A stretch of DNA of 64,000 nt, from positions 48,579 to 112,578 of the forward strand of contig NW_015971550.1 in the NCBI RefSeq assembly GCF_000182565.1, written 5' to 3'. Position numbers and translations under genes: made by a program. Shown piece by piece: positions 11,120 to 22,836 of the stretch (positions are counted from its first letter, which is position 1; every line of letters starts with the position of its first letter). Source of the stretch: Spizellomyces punctatus DAOM BR117. Lineage: Eukaryota; Chytridiomycota; Chytridiomycetes; Spizellomycetales; Spizellomycetaceae. The notes under the pieces are model-generated. The model searched no databases, was not told where the DNA came from, and saw nothing but the letters and a program-made list of their open reading frames with translations.

Positions 11120-11340
11120 GTAGCCGCCGGTGTGGCCATTTGCGAAAAGATAGCATGCGGCGGATTCTCTTGATTTTGTGCGGTTGATGATGTGGGAAGA
11201 TTCATGAAGTCATTCAAAACCCTTTTGTGTCGTGTTCAATCTAGAACACGGTATGCCAGCAGCTTGTTGCCTATTGTACAGTTTCTGCAACAGAATCCTA
11301 TACCTCAGCCTTGATGACAAAGATGCGGCAGCGTTTATAT

Positions 11341-14068
11341 TTATTGTACAAATGCGTCCGTTTTATTTGCAGTAACGGTGGTCTCGTCATGCCTCCAGTC
11401 TTGTTCAGATCTCTCACGCATGATGATATCCACGGCCCCAGTCAAGGCATTATATGCATTCTCAATAGACGCCTTGCGCATATTGGCATTGCGTGCGGTT
11501 TGATACAGGGGCGTGTTATCATCATCTATATCTGCCTCCTGTGCTAGTTGCTCGTTGCTCAGACGTGCTAACGTCATCTTACCCGTCTGTGCGGCTCCCT
11601 GAAGGCGTTCGAGGATGGCACCATATTTCTCGTTGTCCTCCATCAGATTAGCACTGGTTTCAACTTCTGTTGCCAGAATCCCTACAAGTTCCAATGAAGT
11701 GTGCAACCGATTCTCGACCGGATCATCTACGGTATCCTTCTGAAAGGTCAGCAATATACCGGTTATCTCTTGTAGCACACTACTCAGACGATCTGCACCG
11801 CTGCCAGAGACCGCGGGGGCGCTGCGAGGGCCTTTCATGTCGGCTCCAATATACGGATTAATTGAATCAATGAGTGAGCTCAATTTCGATACAGCGGTCA
11901 GTGTGTTGGAGCGTGAACGAGTAATCGCCGATTTCGTCTTATCGGCCATGGTTGTAATGTCTTCGGTGCTCATCGACCTGCGAATACTGGTGGACTGTCC
12001 CACCTGTTGCCGCTTATACAAGCTACCGGACGTCATATCGAGATCATCATCTTGGGGAGCTATGGGGGAGGCTGCGACTGCTTGGTTCTGAAGGATGCTG
12101 AAATCTTCCTTATCCGTGTTCCCAAGTGTTTCCGCATCTGGAATCAGAGTTATTAATAGATGTGCGGATGATACGACACATTCTAACACATGCCTTCCGT
12201 ATCACCGGCTTCATGAATCGTTACATAACAGGAGGGGACCCACCCACTCTCACCCCTACATTCGGCCAGCAACCAATGTTCATATTTGTTTCTAACCAAC
12301 AGCTGATCTCCCTTCTTAATGCTAAGCTCATTTGGTGAAATTTTGGTGTAATCATACAGCGCAACTCCTTTCTGTGTTGCCACCCCAGGATCTTCCGCAG
12401 TTTTGAAGTCATCTCGTTCGCTCTGTGCCAAACAACCCTCCGGTACCCATCCTAGCTTTCCTTCCTTTTCCACAATACACCAGCCCCTCTCCCGTCGCAC
12501 GATTTTAAATCGATCACCAATCGCTACGTCCACTTCATCCTCCAACGTCGCCTGATACTCGTAAACCGCCACTGCGTTAGGCAGGTGTTCTCGATCTGCT
12601 TCAACGCCAGATGGTGGCATGTCGGCACCGCGGCTGGAAATGACTGGGTTTTCGCTCAACCGTGACGCGGGAGATGTCACCTGCTTGATATGTTTCAAGG
12701 TAAAGGTGGGCACGGTACTCTCATCCTTGAGGTCCTGGATAAGGGCAAGTGGCCTCTCGTCGAAGCTTAAGCAGCGCTCTTTCATGCTGTTTAAGTGAAA
12801 GAAGAATGATATGTTTGAGGCACAGCAATCTTACCTGAGCCTTTATGTCGCATGAACAGCGCATAGTGTTGCCAGTCATTACGTATTTTATACTTGCGAA
12901 GAATTTCAGGTAAGATTTCCGCACAAGTATCCTCCATCGATACCTGTACTGTTTTATACGGTTCATTTTCGCGATTCATCTGCCTATCGGTGTAAATTCT
13001 GACAGCAGACACATTGCCACTCTAAAAAGACTTTAGGTCTAATCCGAGGAGTCATACACTATGTTTCACTTACCCGGCCAGGGCGCGAACTATTCGGTGC
13101 CGAAGATATTTCCGCGGTAAGCGTGTTGCTTGGGACTTTGACGGCTGACGGTAACTTGGATGGTGTCTTGGCTACTCCCTTCCCAGATGTTGGTAACTTT
13201 AATGATCGCTTTGTATCATTTCTGCCGGATTTCTTCTTCTGCTCAAATTCCTACGAAATGACATGGGCGGATTTAGTCGTCACATATCTAGGACATCACA
13301 AATTGCAAGTTATTATAAATCACCTCGTACTCTTTCACCATCGACCAAACCGGAGACAGATCCTCTCTTATCCGGACAATCTCAGCTGACAAGTGCTCAA
13401 TCTCCTTTGCAAGGCGATGAATGCTCTGATCTGGTTGCGAACAAATAATTAGGACTGACGAACTTCTTCCTCCAATGCGTTGAAAACTACCTTGTTGCTT
13501 TACGACCGCTTTCAGGCGGGCATATTCTTCAGGATCTGATTTATCGTCAGCTCTACTTGATGTACCACCCTGCTGTACCACATGTGAATCTTACAAGACT
13601 TAGTGCGCATATCGCAACTTGCAGAAGACGCCGTAGCGTGGAGAAGCGCCCATACCTTCAATCCTGGAGAAGCCCAGGAGCTACCTAAGGTACGAACGAT
13701 GGTATGTCAACGCCAGTGCTCTGGAAGGGTAATACTTCAACTCGCTCGGGCGAATAGCGGCTATTCATACTTTCTGGAACCCAGTCATCCTGATCGAAGG
13801 GAATACCCTGCGATATCTTCAAACCGTAAATTGCGCGTAATAAGTTAAGGCGGTGTCCAACCGATTTGATGTCGAGCTCTTTCAACATATTGTGGTCGGC
13901 GTGAACCAGCACGTCTCCAGATATGTCATTTTCTAAAAGCGACGAGAATAAGATTTATTGGATAAGAGCCAAAGCAATATGACAAGTACCTCTAAATTTT
14001 CGCTCATGAAAACCAAGACCCATGAATTTGATCCATTCCACTACTTGATCCACACTCCAAGTGTTCAT
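11341..14068 (-). CDS. Ste50/Ubc2-type MAP-kinase adaptor: SAM, RA, two SH3 domains
   Basis: Scaffold protein linking Ras/Cdc42-type GTPases to a MAPKKK. ATG 14068 starts a SAM domain (MNTWSVDQVVEWIKFMGLGF ... LKELDIKSVGHRLNLLRAIY). A coiled-coil linker (about 13580-13290, with HRLAKEIEHLSAEIVRIRED) follows. Then comes a Ras-association domain (AVRIYTDRQ, PYKTVQVS, YALFMRHKG, CLSFDERPLALIQDLKD). SH3-1 (VAVYEYQATLEDEVDVAIGD ... GWVPEGCL) and SH3-2 (GVALYDYTKISPNELSIKKG ... ESGWVPS) come next, and a serine-rich helical C-terminal exon ends at 11341. Ascomycete Ste50 has only SAM and RA. The SAM-RA-SH3-SH3 order is that of Ustilago Ubc2 and its relatives, so this is the long form of the adaptor. 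I estimate about 700-760 residues; exon edges are approximate. The C-terminal region beyond SH3-2 is unassigned. Confidence 0.88.
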
Positions 14069-14236
14069 CTCGACAAGACCATAAACAAGCTGAAAACCAG
14101 CGGCTTAAATGCTCGAATCTCGCACTGAATGCGATCTTGGCCACGGGTGGTGCTTTTAACCATTGCTAAGCATGGCTTAGGTTGGTGTTTCTCGGCTTGC
14201 CGCGACTGCATTCCAGCTCCGTTGACTTCCACCAAT

Positions 14237-15199
14237 ATGCCACAGATTGAAGAAACCCAACAAAATGTCCCCACGATAGGAACTCAGGAACAGCCTCCGA
14301 CTCCCAGTCGACCGTCCTCGTACTCTTTTGACGCTGCCTCTTTGCGGCAGCGCAATGCGCCTTTGCGGGAAGCAGTCGGATCGTCCACCATGTCGGCCAC
14401 TGCCAGCACGGCGTCACCGAGTGAAAGCGACAGAGATGACGAGGGAAATGAATTTGAGTGTAACATATGGTGAGTATAAGAAATTGGTACATTCATGTCG
14501 TTTTGACCAACGAAAAACTTATACGTCCAAGTCTGGAAATGGCGTCGAACCCCATCGTCACTCTCTGCGGCCATTTGTTCTGTTGGCCATGTATGTATTG
14601 TTCAACGCCACCACCTTAAATAACGACGTACTTCTAATCATGTAAATTTGCATCCAAAAGGCTTACATAGATGGATGCAGTCACGGTCACCCTCAGCCAA
14701 TGCCTGTCCGGTTTGTAAGGCGAAGGTCGAAAGAAGCAAATTGGTTCCCATATATGCACGGGGCAGGCAATCAAAAGACCCAAGGGAGGAGGTTATTCCT
14801 GAGCGTCCCACTGCGCAGCGACCTGAGGCGGCACCATCGCAGGCGAATCGCGGTTGGGATAACTTCTTCTTCCCCGGAGGCACAATACCTACCGGCAACG
14901 GTATAACGGTCGGCTTTGGCCTTTTTCCATCCTTATTTGGCCTTCACTATGTAGGTTATAGGACACTACCTTGCTAATGACTGAAAGCTTCTCATCCATA
15001 TTTTGTCAGACTTTTGGGGTCCCTGCGCACTTGGGCTCTCGTGACCGGCAGGCGCAAGGTCCGTTTTTGTTGGCATAGCCATACTCAATCGACTCTCTCA
15101 TCCTGTTCTCTTCTTTCAGTCGCCCAACAACAGGCCTTTCTCTCTCGGATTTGCATGATGGTGGGGATTCTGGTGATGATTGCGATTCTATTATACTAG
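14237..15199 (+). CDS. RNF5/RNF185-type membrane-anchored RING E3 ligase
   Basis: ER or outer-membrane ubiquitin ligase of the RNF5/RNF185 (plant RMA1) family, acting in membrane-protein quality control. The start MPQIEETQQN at 14237 precedes a serine-rich stretch ending in FECNI. An intron splits the second RING cysteine codon, and the RING continues CLEMASNPIVTLCGHLFCWP and C, LHRWM, ACPVCKAKVERSKLVPIYAR, a complete C3HC4. The family motif DPRE and a glycine/phenylalanine-rich linker follow. After two more introns the last exon gives QQQAFLSRICMMVGILVMIA with LLY-stop, the tail anchor matching the QFLSR-plus-helix end of human RNF185. Divergent from the SAM-RA-SH3 gene, with 168 bases between the ATGs. 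Four or five exons, all joints in phase. Confidence 0.9.
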
Positions 15200-15826
15200 G
15201 TAATATTGGTATGAGTCAATGATTCGGTGTATCTATTAACCTTTTTGAGTCCCTCAACAGTAAATAAAAACGCACTTTGCATTTGGAAAGTGGCAAGACG
15301 GTACGGGCTCTTACTTGGTCTTTTCACGTGTCCGGCATTCCCTCAAGTCCTGGATTCATCCAATATAACGGACGATTACTTGTCCCAGTGCGCGGCAAAA
15401 GCCATAGCCAGGAAGTCATGCGAATGGCGTTCCGTTGGACGAGATGAAGACCAAACGATGAACCTCTCGATCAATGTCGATTCACGGACGTCATAAAAAC
15501 TGGTTTATGAATTGCAAAAATTGCTGCAGTCTCATTTTGTCGTATTACATAGGATTTCTTAAATATTGCAGGGACCCTGATTTCTTCGCTCATTGCCCAT
15601 TTTGTCAATGAAAGCTGCTTGTCCTCGATGTATCGAGCTCATTAGGTAGAAACGAAAACATAGAAGTTTAATCCATAATATTAGAAAAGCGTAGCAGCCT
15701 CTGAAGATGCCAAGTGCACAGAACTACTATGCGCCTGTGTCCTTATGTGCACGCAACAAATATTCGGATGATTCGGGAATATAGCAGATTCACGTTCTAA
15801 TGAAACAGCGGATAGGTTTGCAATAT
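15200..15826. other. Convergent intergenic stretch, nothing recognised
   Basis: About 630 bases between the RING ligase and RAD26 stops. A plus open frame at 15227-15496 and a short frame ending DPDFFAHCPFCQ-stop after an AG near 15570 are visible, but neither joins into a recognisable protein. I treat the region as 3' untranslated sequence. Confidence 0.45.
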
Positions 15827-18800
15827 TCATTCAAACTCCTGTTTCAACACCCATCTGCCCTTGGAGTCGAGATCACGTCGAAACTCTGCGATTCCTTTCA
15901 GCATCTTTTTGAACATGACAGCATCTTCCCCATCGACCTGGCTGCGGAACGCCTCTAATATCTCACTGGTCGATGCACTGCCACCGCAAGAGCTTAGAAA
16001 GTCCCTGATTCGAACGGCCAATCCTTCTCTCGACGCTACGTCTATGTCCTCATTAGAAATCGGTACTCTAGCAATACCGTCGCTATTACGTTCAATAGCA
16101 GCTCTTTTGCGTAGATTGACCAATATCGCAGAGGAGCTTGGTGCTCCGACAGAATCGGTTGTGGGTGCAGCCGTCTGCGGAAAGTCAGTACCAGCCTGGA
16201 CATTGCGGAATCCTGAAGAACTACCGCTACCAAATAACGCAGCCGGGTTCGGTGATACAGACCCGCTGGTCGCTGGAGTTGCACCGGTCGCTTTCGGCCC
16301 GAATCTTCTCGGAGCGTGTACGGCAGAAACGGAGGCAGGTGCACCTGCTGCTCCGCTTCTTCCTGTGAATGTCGGTACGTGGATGCCTTCTCTCTGCCGT
16401 ATACGTCTTCGACTTCGACGCAAAGCCGCTACAGCTTCATTTGCTACCCGAGATGCTTCTTTTTCCACAATGACAGTCTCCGGACTTGCAGCTTCTACTA
16501 TGACGTCATGTCGCAGAGCAGAGTGAACCCCAGACTTTGAGAAGAGAGCCCTCAACATTCGAGAATCGTCGTCTTCTAGGGAGATCACATCGCCAGAACG
16601 TGCTTCTTGCGGTGATGACGTGTGGGCTTCCTCTGGCGAATGGTAGCTATCCACTTTTTCCAGATCGTTGATGGTTGAAAGATTTTCAATCTGCTCAGTG
16701 GTATGTATTACCGCTCTTCCCTTTCCTTTGGTGTCCGTCGTCATTTGAGCTTCTTCGAAATTAATCTCCGCATCCGTCCCGTGAAATAAGTCACCTGTTT
16801 CGGTCCCTACATCGTCAGCACTCCCAAGTGTAAAAAGATCATTGAGATCATTGCTCTTGAAAAACCTCCGCTGCCTCGGATCTTTTAAGATCTTGTTCGT
16901 CAAATATTGCTTGAAAATTTGCCGATGATATATTTTCTCTTCAATCGTCCCAGAGGTCATGAGGCGGTATATGGTCACGTCCTTCTTCTGCCCTACCCTC
17001 CATGCCCGCTCGCGAGCTTGAACATCGGTTGAAGGGTTCTAGGGAATGGCGAAGATGAGTTTTACCCAGGCGTGGGTGGGATGGGGAAAGTAATGCTTGG
17101 CCGTACCCAGTCCGGATCATATATGATTATACGATTTGCCCCCGTAAGATTGATCCCCAATCCACCCACTTTTGTCGTCAACAGAAAAACATAAATACTG
17201 GGATCTTCGTTATATTCGTCGACCATGGCGATTCGATTCTTTATTGGCGTCGTACCGTCCATACGGCGATACTTGTAGCCTATAATACCCGTGATTGTTT
17301 CGGTTACATTACCTTCATGGAAGTTCGAGAAAATGTATCGCACCTTCGGTTTTAATAAACTTCTCCAAAATCTGCCGGTGGAAGCCCAAAAGAGATTAAT
17401 GAGATCATCGTGTGCAAATAAGATCACCAGGCCGCAGAACACATACGTCCTGCATTTGACGTGTCTGGCAAAATAGTAGAGTCTTATGCCCCTGTTTCTT
17501 CCACATTTTCAGAAGCGCCTGCACAACTTTCAATTTTCCAGATCGATCGAGAGCCCCGTAATTTTTATCCTATGCCACCATTAGCATCAAAACATATGTC
17601 CATGACGTGCAGCAGTGGTACCTTCGAAAGCTCATTCCTGGCTAGCAAATCGGGATGATTGCATATCTTACGTAAAATATCAATTCCATACAGCGCGTGC
17701 CGTCGACCTTGTAGAATGCTAACAACCTCATTCGATTTAAGGAATGCCTGGTATTCCTGGCGCTGCCGTTTCGTCAATCGGCAGAATAAGACCTGTTCGC
17801 TTTTCTTCGGTAGGTCAGCCGCAACGTCTGCTTTTATGCGCCGTAAGAGGTAGGGACTGATCAGGTCTCGTAATACGCAGGCACACTTATATGCCGTTTG
17901 AACTTGCACATTGCTGGCGTTCGCATAACCCCCAATGCTAATAGGAATTGCAAATTGAGATTGGAATACCGGAAGAGTCTAAGGGTAGGATTGATTCACT
18001 CAGAGCTGCAACAGGGAGGTCGCAACATAAGGAATAGATGGACAATACCCCAAGTCGGCCAGGGAATACAAAATCATACAACGACCATAGCTCCGTCAGG
18101 TTGTTTTGAATTGGAGTTCCGGTGAGAATAATGCGGTGGGGTGTCTTCCAGAGATGGATACTTCAGGATACGCACACAATATAAACAGAAAGGCAAATCG
18201 CACCTTAGCGTACCCTTAGCTGCTTGCAAGCGAGCGTAATCTCGGCATCCGGGTTGCGAATCTTGTGTCCTTCATCAAGAATACAATACGCCCATTTAAC
18301 CGGAAGAAGTATGGACGAGTATACTCGCACACCAGCGTAAGTGGTAAGAATTACATGACCTGCAAATGAGAGATGAAGCAACAAAGACATGCCCACGTGC
18401 TAGACTACTGTTAACGCACCATGCTTCACTAAACGGTCCACCAACGCGCGCGCTTTGCTCAGCATCTTTGTAGCTTTTGCCGATAGTTTTGTTCTTTTCT
18501 TAGGCGCCTTCTTCACTGTGGGCTTTCTCACACCTCCTCTTCTGTCTTCATAAGGATCGCCATTTCGGTCATCTTCTCCTTTTCCTTCGTCATCATCATC
18601 ATCAAATATGTCTTCTTCCAGACTGCGTGAAGCCTCGTAATCTCCAGCTGGTATAGATTCTGCTAAACCACTGCCTGTAGAATGAAGAATGGCAACCCGG
18701 AGCGGTGGCCACCATGTGTGGAACTCTTGGACCCATTGTCTTAGTACGGTCGCTGGGCAGACAATCAATATCGGTCCATTAAGCAAACGTGAAGCGCTAA

Positions 18801-20333
18801 GGCCGGCGAGAAAGGCAATAGTTTGAATGGTTTTGCCCAATCCCTGAAAGTCATTGGTTAATCCAACTGCAAATCCACATCGCAGTGAAATATCATGCTA
18901 CCATTTCGTCCCCAATGATACCTCCAGCTTCCTGACAATGTAGCTCCCACAGCCACTTAGCGCACGTCCGCTGGTAATCAAACAACGCATTGTAGAGGTC
19001 ACCAGGTAAACGATAGCCCCCTTCAAACTCTGCGTCATCATCGTGCGGAGACGGTTGAAACATCTCTTGTTCGGGATCTGCGTCCAGCAAGTGCCGATGG
19101 TTTTCATCTTCCACGTTACCCTTTTAAATGGACACGGATAAGTTCTATTGATTATGTGAATGATTATGTGGAAGTCACCCAACTGTAGCTAACCGCATGT
19201 CTAAGGCGTTTTAGTCGCCGACGTCGAGCCCATGCCGATATTCGCTTTTGGTATACAGTTTCATCACCGTCATCCACATGCCGGTCTACGTAGCGTCCTT
19301 TTCTCCCATGCTGTGAGTGGTCGGCGCTACCCTCAAGCATGCGTTCGTCATCATCCGTCGATAGCGCGGTTGCACTGGCCACATCCTGGTCGCTCTCCTC
19401 CAGTTCTTCGGAGTCCTCATAATCTCGCTCATCAAATGACCGCTTTCGTTTGCTTTCCCTCCGGCGGGAATCCCTTTCCTCATCTCGTATCGCTCCAATG
19501 TCTGCATTCGGTAACATGTCGACAGGCAAATCTTCAGCGACCCGATCCGCTGCAGTGTCCTCATCGTGCGAAGTACGGCCCTGAAAATTAACAGATCGCT
19601 CTAATCCTGCGATGCTCGAAAACGGTGTTATCTTTCCCGTACGTATCAAGCGCTCCCGTTCCGTTTCCTTCCCCGAAATTCCGGACTCCGGACCTTCAGA
19701 GGTGAGCGAGCTTCTGCGCATCCGAGCGATAATCTGGCGTTTTTGCGCTTCTAAATCCTCAATCTGGTCGGTAATGCGCTGCATGCGTCGATCAATACCG
19801 CGTCCAACGCTAGAGTTTGCGTGATGGTCGCTCGCCTTGTCCTCTAGCTCTTCAAGTTTACCTTGAAGCTCTCTGCGTCGCAGATATTATCCTTCAATGA
19901 GCACACCGGCTGATATGTTCACAATGGCTTATATACCAACCCAAGTTTCTTTCGTGTTTTCGCTAGGCGCTTTACATCCGCCTCGGTTTCTCGTTGTCTT
20001 AGCGCTTCATCTGCCTGTGGTCGTTGCTGTTCTGTAAGATACCGGAGGGAGAAGTGTCTTCATGAAAACCACGCATTTCGTTACCTGTGCCATGATAGCT
20101 CTTTCCATTTCAGTTTGATCAGTGACACCAAGCACAAAGTCAGCCCCCAGCTCATTGGATATCCCTTGCAGATCTGCGTTGTCGCCGAATGCGATAGACG
20201 GTATCGGAGCAGGCAATGAGCTCACATCCTCTCTTGTCTGCCTTTCTTCCTTGCTAATGTTTTCAATAGTCGCCACGGTCTCCGCTGTGGCGACTCCAGA
20301 TATTTGGGGGGCAGGATCGTTTTGGTTTTCCAT
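15827..20333 (-). CDS. RAD26: RAD26/CSB (ERCC6) transcription-coupled repair ATPase
   Basis: SWI2/SNF2 ATPase that recognises stalled RNA polymerase II and starts transcription-coupled repair. ATG 20333 starts MENQND; the regulatory N-terminus is acidic, and about 19780-19200 is highly charged. Helicase motifs in order: [19 protein letters not shown]; Walker [13 protein letters not shown], interrupted by an intron after [20 protein letters not shown]; an acidic insert at about 18600; Walker [47 protein letters not shown]; motifs [24 protein letters not shown]; and the C-terminal lobe [37 protein letters not shown]. The last 100 residues ([16 protein letters not shown] ... [11 protein letters not shown]) form the conserved C-terminal small domain of the family. 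DEGH rather than DEAH is normal for this group. Identity is firm; about ten introns are inferred. Confidence 0.94.
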
Positions 20334-21036
20334 TATCTATCCTCAGAGATAAAGTATCAGCTACTACTGATGGGATGGCTTTGAACTGTGCTTATTGTTT
20401 AGTTAGAATGGCTGCCAGTGGTATTTTCTGCCTATTGCGTCGAGATGTCGTATAAGAAAGAAGTTGCAACATTGAGAGTCCCGCTTAGCAGGTGCGAAGT
20501 TTAAGGGTTTCGGAACTCGTGTCTCCACGCATAACATGGAACCATCGGGAATTGTTATTTCAGCAAGTGAGGATAAATCACATCAATCTACCAAACATAT
20601 GAGCGGCTTGCGCTGGAAATGAACCACAAAATCATCGTTTGGCAGAACCATGGGCAAGTTTCGTTGTTGCTGCGTGCTCGTGGGTGACTCACCTCGTTGC
20701 TACGCGCGGAAAGGAACCAATCAGCGTGACGGTTAGCGCCTTCACACAACCCAGGACAAAGCCGCCTTCCTGCAACTTGACAAGCAAGAGTCAAGGACAA
20801 GTCCATTCTCGTCGTGGTTCGTGTCGTCGTCGTCGTCGCCGCAAAGGGGTGGGGTTTAGGACGATTGAAACCTGTCGTGTCCTCCTTTGGTCGCATCCGT
20901 AGATTTTGCACACGCTGCCGGAAGACAGGTGGGACGCGAAAGGATCTACGACGGGGGGTGGGGGGGGGGGGGGGGGGGAAGGTTGTATTGTTAACTCATG
21001 CTCTACAATCTGGGTAGAAAGAGATCTTGAGCTACG
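20334..21036. other. Divergent promoter region RAD26 / four-RRM gene
   Basis: About 700 bases. Contains a short CGT repeat near 20826-20840 and the long G tract described separately. Open frames here on both strands are low-complexity readings of these repeats. No core promoter element stands out. Confidence 0.5.
20953..20978 (+). repeat. Poly-G tract (G6 T G19)
   Basis: Six G, one T, then 19 consecutive G, 59 bases before the start codon of the four-RRM gene. The longest homopolymer in the window, and a likely source of sequencing length error. Confidence 0.9.
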
Positions 21037-22528
21037 ATGTCTAACGCTACTGGTAGACAACTTTTCGTTGGCAATGTGAGGCACTACTTGGAATCACTGT
21101 TTTGTGAACACCGGAACAGCTAACCCTAATTTGTCAATATCGCAGTTGCCCTTTATAATCGGCTGGCAAGACCTGAAGGACTTGTTTCGAGAAGCCGGTA
21201 AGAAGAGCCGTGTATATTCATAGTGGAGTCTGCACATAATCTGTACAGACCCATCGCTCATGGATACCTAACGGCGGAACCTCGGTAGGTACCGTAATCC
21301 GTGCCGATGTTGCCACCGGGCCTGCTGGTCGTTCTCGGGGTTTCGGCACGGTCTTGTTTGCTACGGCTGAGGAAGCACAGGCTGCCATCAATCTCTTCAA
21401 CAACTATGATTGGAACGGTCGCAAAATCGAAGTGCGTGAGGACAGAGCCGTCGCAAGCACATCAGGGGTCGCCACACCTCCCATTGCGATCGGTGCAGCG
21501 CCGGTAATTAATGGAAATGGTGCGTTTCGTATCCTGTTGGTCTACTGGTTTATATCTCGCCTAATGCTCAGAATCTGATTGATAACAACTGCCCTTGTTC
21601 AGGGAATGTCAACGTTCGTGCGTTGTACGTGGGGAACATCCCATACTCTGCAGGCTGGCAGGATTTGAAGGATCTATTCCGTCAAACTGGAAATGTCGTT
21701 CGCGCGGATGTTCCACAAGACTTTCAGGGCCGGTCTAAGGGATTCGGTACAGTTGTTATGAGTACTGTAGATGAGGCGCGGAAGGCAGTGTCGTTATTCA
21801 ACAGTTATGAATGGAATGGCCGGCGCATCGAAGTTCGGGAGGATAGGACATTTGTCGAAGGTGCTGCACCGCGCGTGAACAACAACGCCAATTTTGCTAC
21901 ACCTGCATTCAATGGAGGCTTCTCTCCAGTTTTGAGTGGTGGAAACACTGCCGGACGCCAGTTGTTTGTCGGAAACTTGCCGTTTACAGTTCAATGGCAA
22001 GAGTTGAAGGACCTTTTCCGAGAAGCTGGAAACGTCCAGCGAGCAGATGTGGCAATGGACAACCAGGGACGAAGCCGTGGATACGGTCAAGTTCTGATGG
22101 CTACTGTGGAGGAAGCGCAAATGGCTATCAAGGTGCTTAACGGTCGAGAAGTGCAGGGTCGGACCATTGAAGTTCGAGAAGATAAATTTGCCGCGGATGC
22201 GTCCAGTAACATTCCTGGGACCCAAGTGTTTGTTGGAAATGTATGTAATTGGCACTACTTGATGTCGCTTCAAGTGATACTGACGAGTATTTGTCCCTTG
22301 CAGCTCCCATACTCATCCCGATGGCAAGATTTGAAAGATCTCTTCCGTCCCCATGGGCTAAACCCTGTACACGCGGATATCATGGCGGAACCAGGTACAG
22401 GGCGCTCAAAAGGATGCGGAATCGTCCGCTTCAACACGCCAGAAGAGGCTGAGCGCGCCGTTCAGGAAGTGAATGGTACTAATGTTGGTGGACGGAACGT
22501 GATTGTGCGTTTGGATAAATTTGCGTGA
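21037..22528 (+). CDS. Gbp2/Hrb1-like protein with four RRM domains
   Basis: RNA-binding protein of the Gbp2/Hrb1 (hnRNP M-like) group, which binds mRNA during export and surveillance. ATG 21037 (MSNATGRQLFVGN). Four RRMs share the signature LPF..WQDLKDLFREAG and an RNP1 of type GRSRGFGTVLF: RRM1 in exons 1-3, RRM2 LYVGNIPYSAGWQDLKDLF, RRM3 LFVGNLPFTVQWQELKDLF, RRM4 VFVGN and LPYSSRWQDLKDLF, ending RLDKFA. Introns follow VGN in RRM1 (21076-21145) and VGN in RRM4 (22241-22303), both phase 0. One more lies inside RRM1 after REAG, and one between RRM1 and RRM2. Yeast Gbp2 has three RRMs after an RGG/SR N-terminus. Here the basic N-terminus is absent and a fourth RRM is present. Confidence 0.92.
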
Positions 22529-22836
22529 GTCCCCGCCTATCTCAATGGACTGGTGTGTCTAAAAAGCAGATCCTGAAAGACGAAATCAAAATAACTATAT
22601 GATGCGATGAGAATGTGATGTGGGCATGTATCATTAGTTGCATAGTGATAGCATAATGTGTGTATATGGGTTGGTTGAAGGCAAGAGTCTCTGGTGCAGT
22701 TAATAATCAGCTTCCCAAAACCAAGCGGAAGCGGTGAAAATACTAGTTGTTGCACTACTGATGGATCACACGGTAATAGATCAAAAGGTGAGATGAACGC
22801 GTGAGGCCTCTGTCCTTGTCCTGTTACCCATTCATC
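22529..22836. other. Intergenic, 3' UTR of the RRM gene and promoter of the reductase
   Basis: About 310 bases with no gene seen. Begins with the likely polyadenylation region of the four-RRM gene and ends in a pyrimidine-rich segment before the reductase ATG. Confidence 0.5.

Noticed and set aside
15861-16526. 221-codon plus-strand frame
   Set aside because: Mirror of the RAD26 C-terminal exon, which has the conserved reading.
19232-19591. 119-codon plus-strand frame rich in His/Arg
   Set aside because: Antisense shadow of the charged RAD26 N-terminal exon.
20588-20911. Frames around the CGT/G repeats
   Set aside because: Composition is driven by simple repeats; no partner exon or motif.
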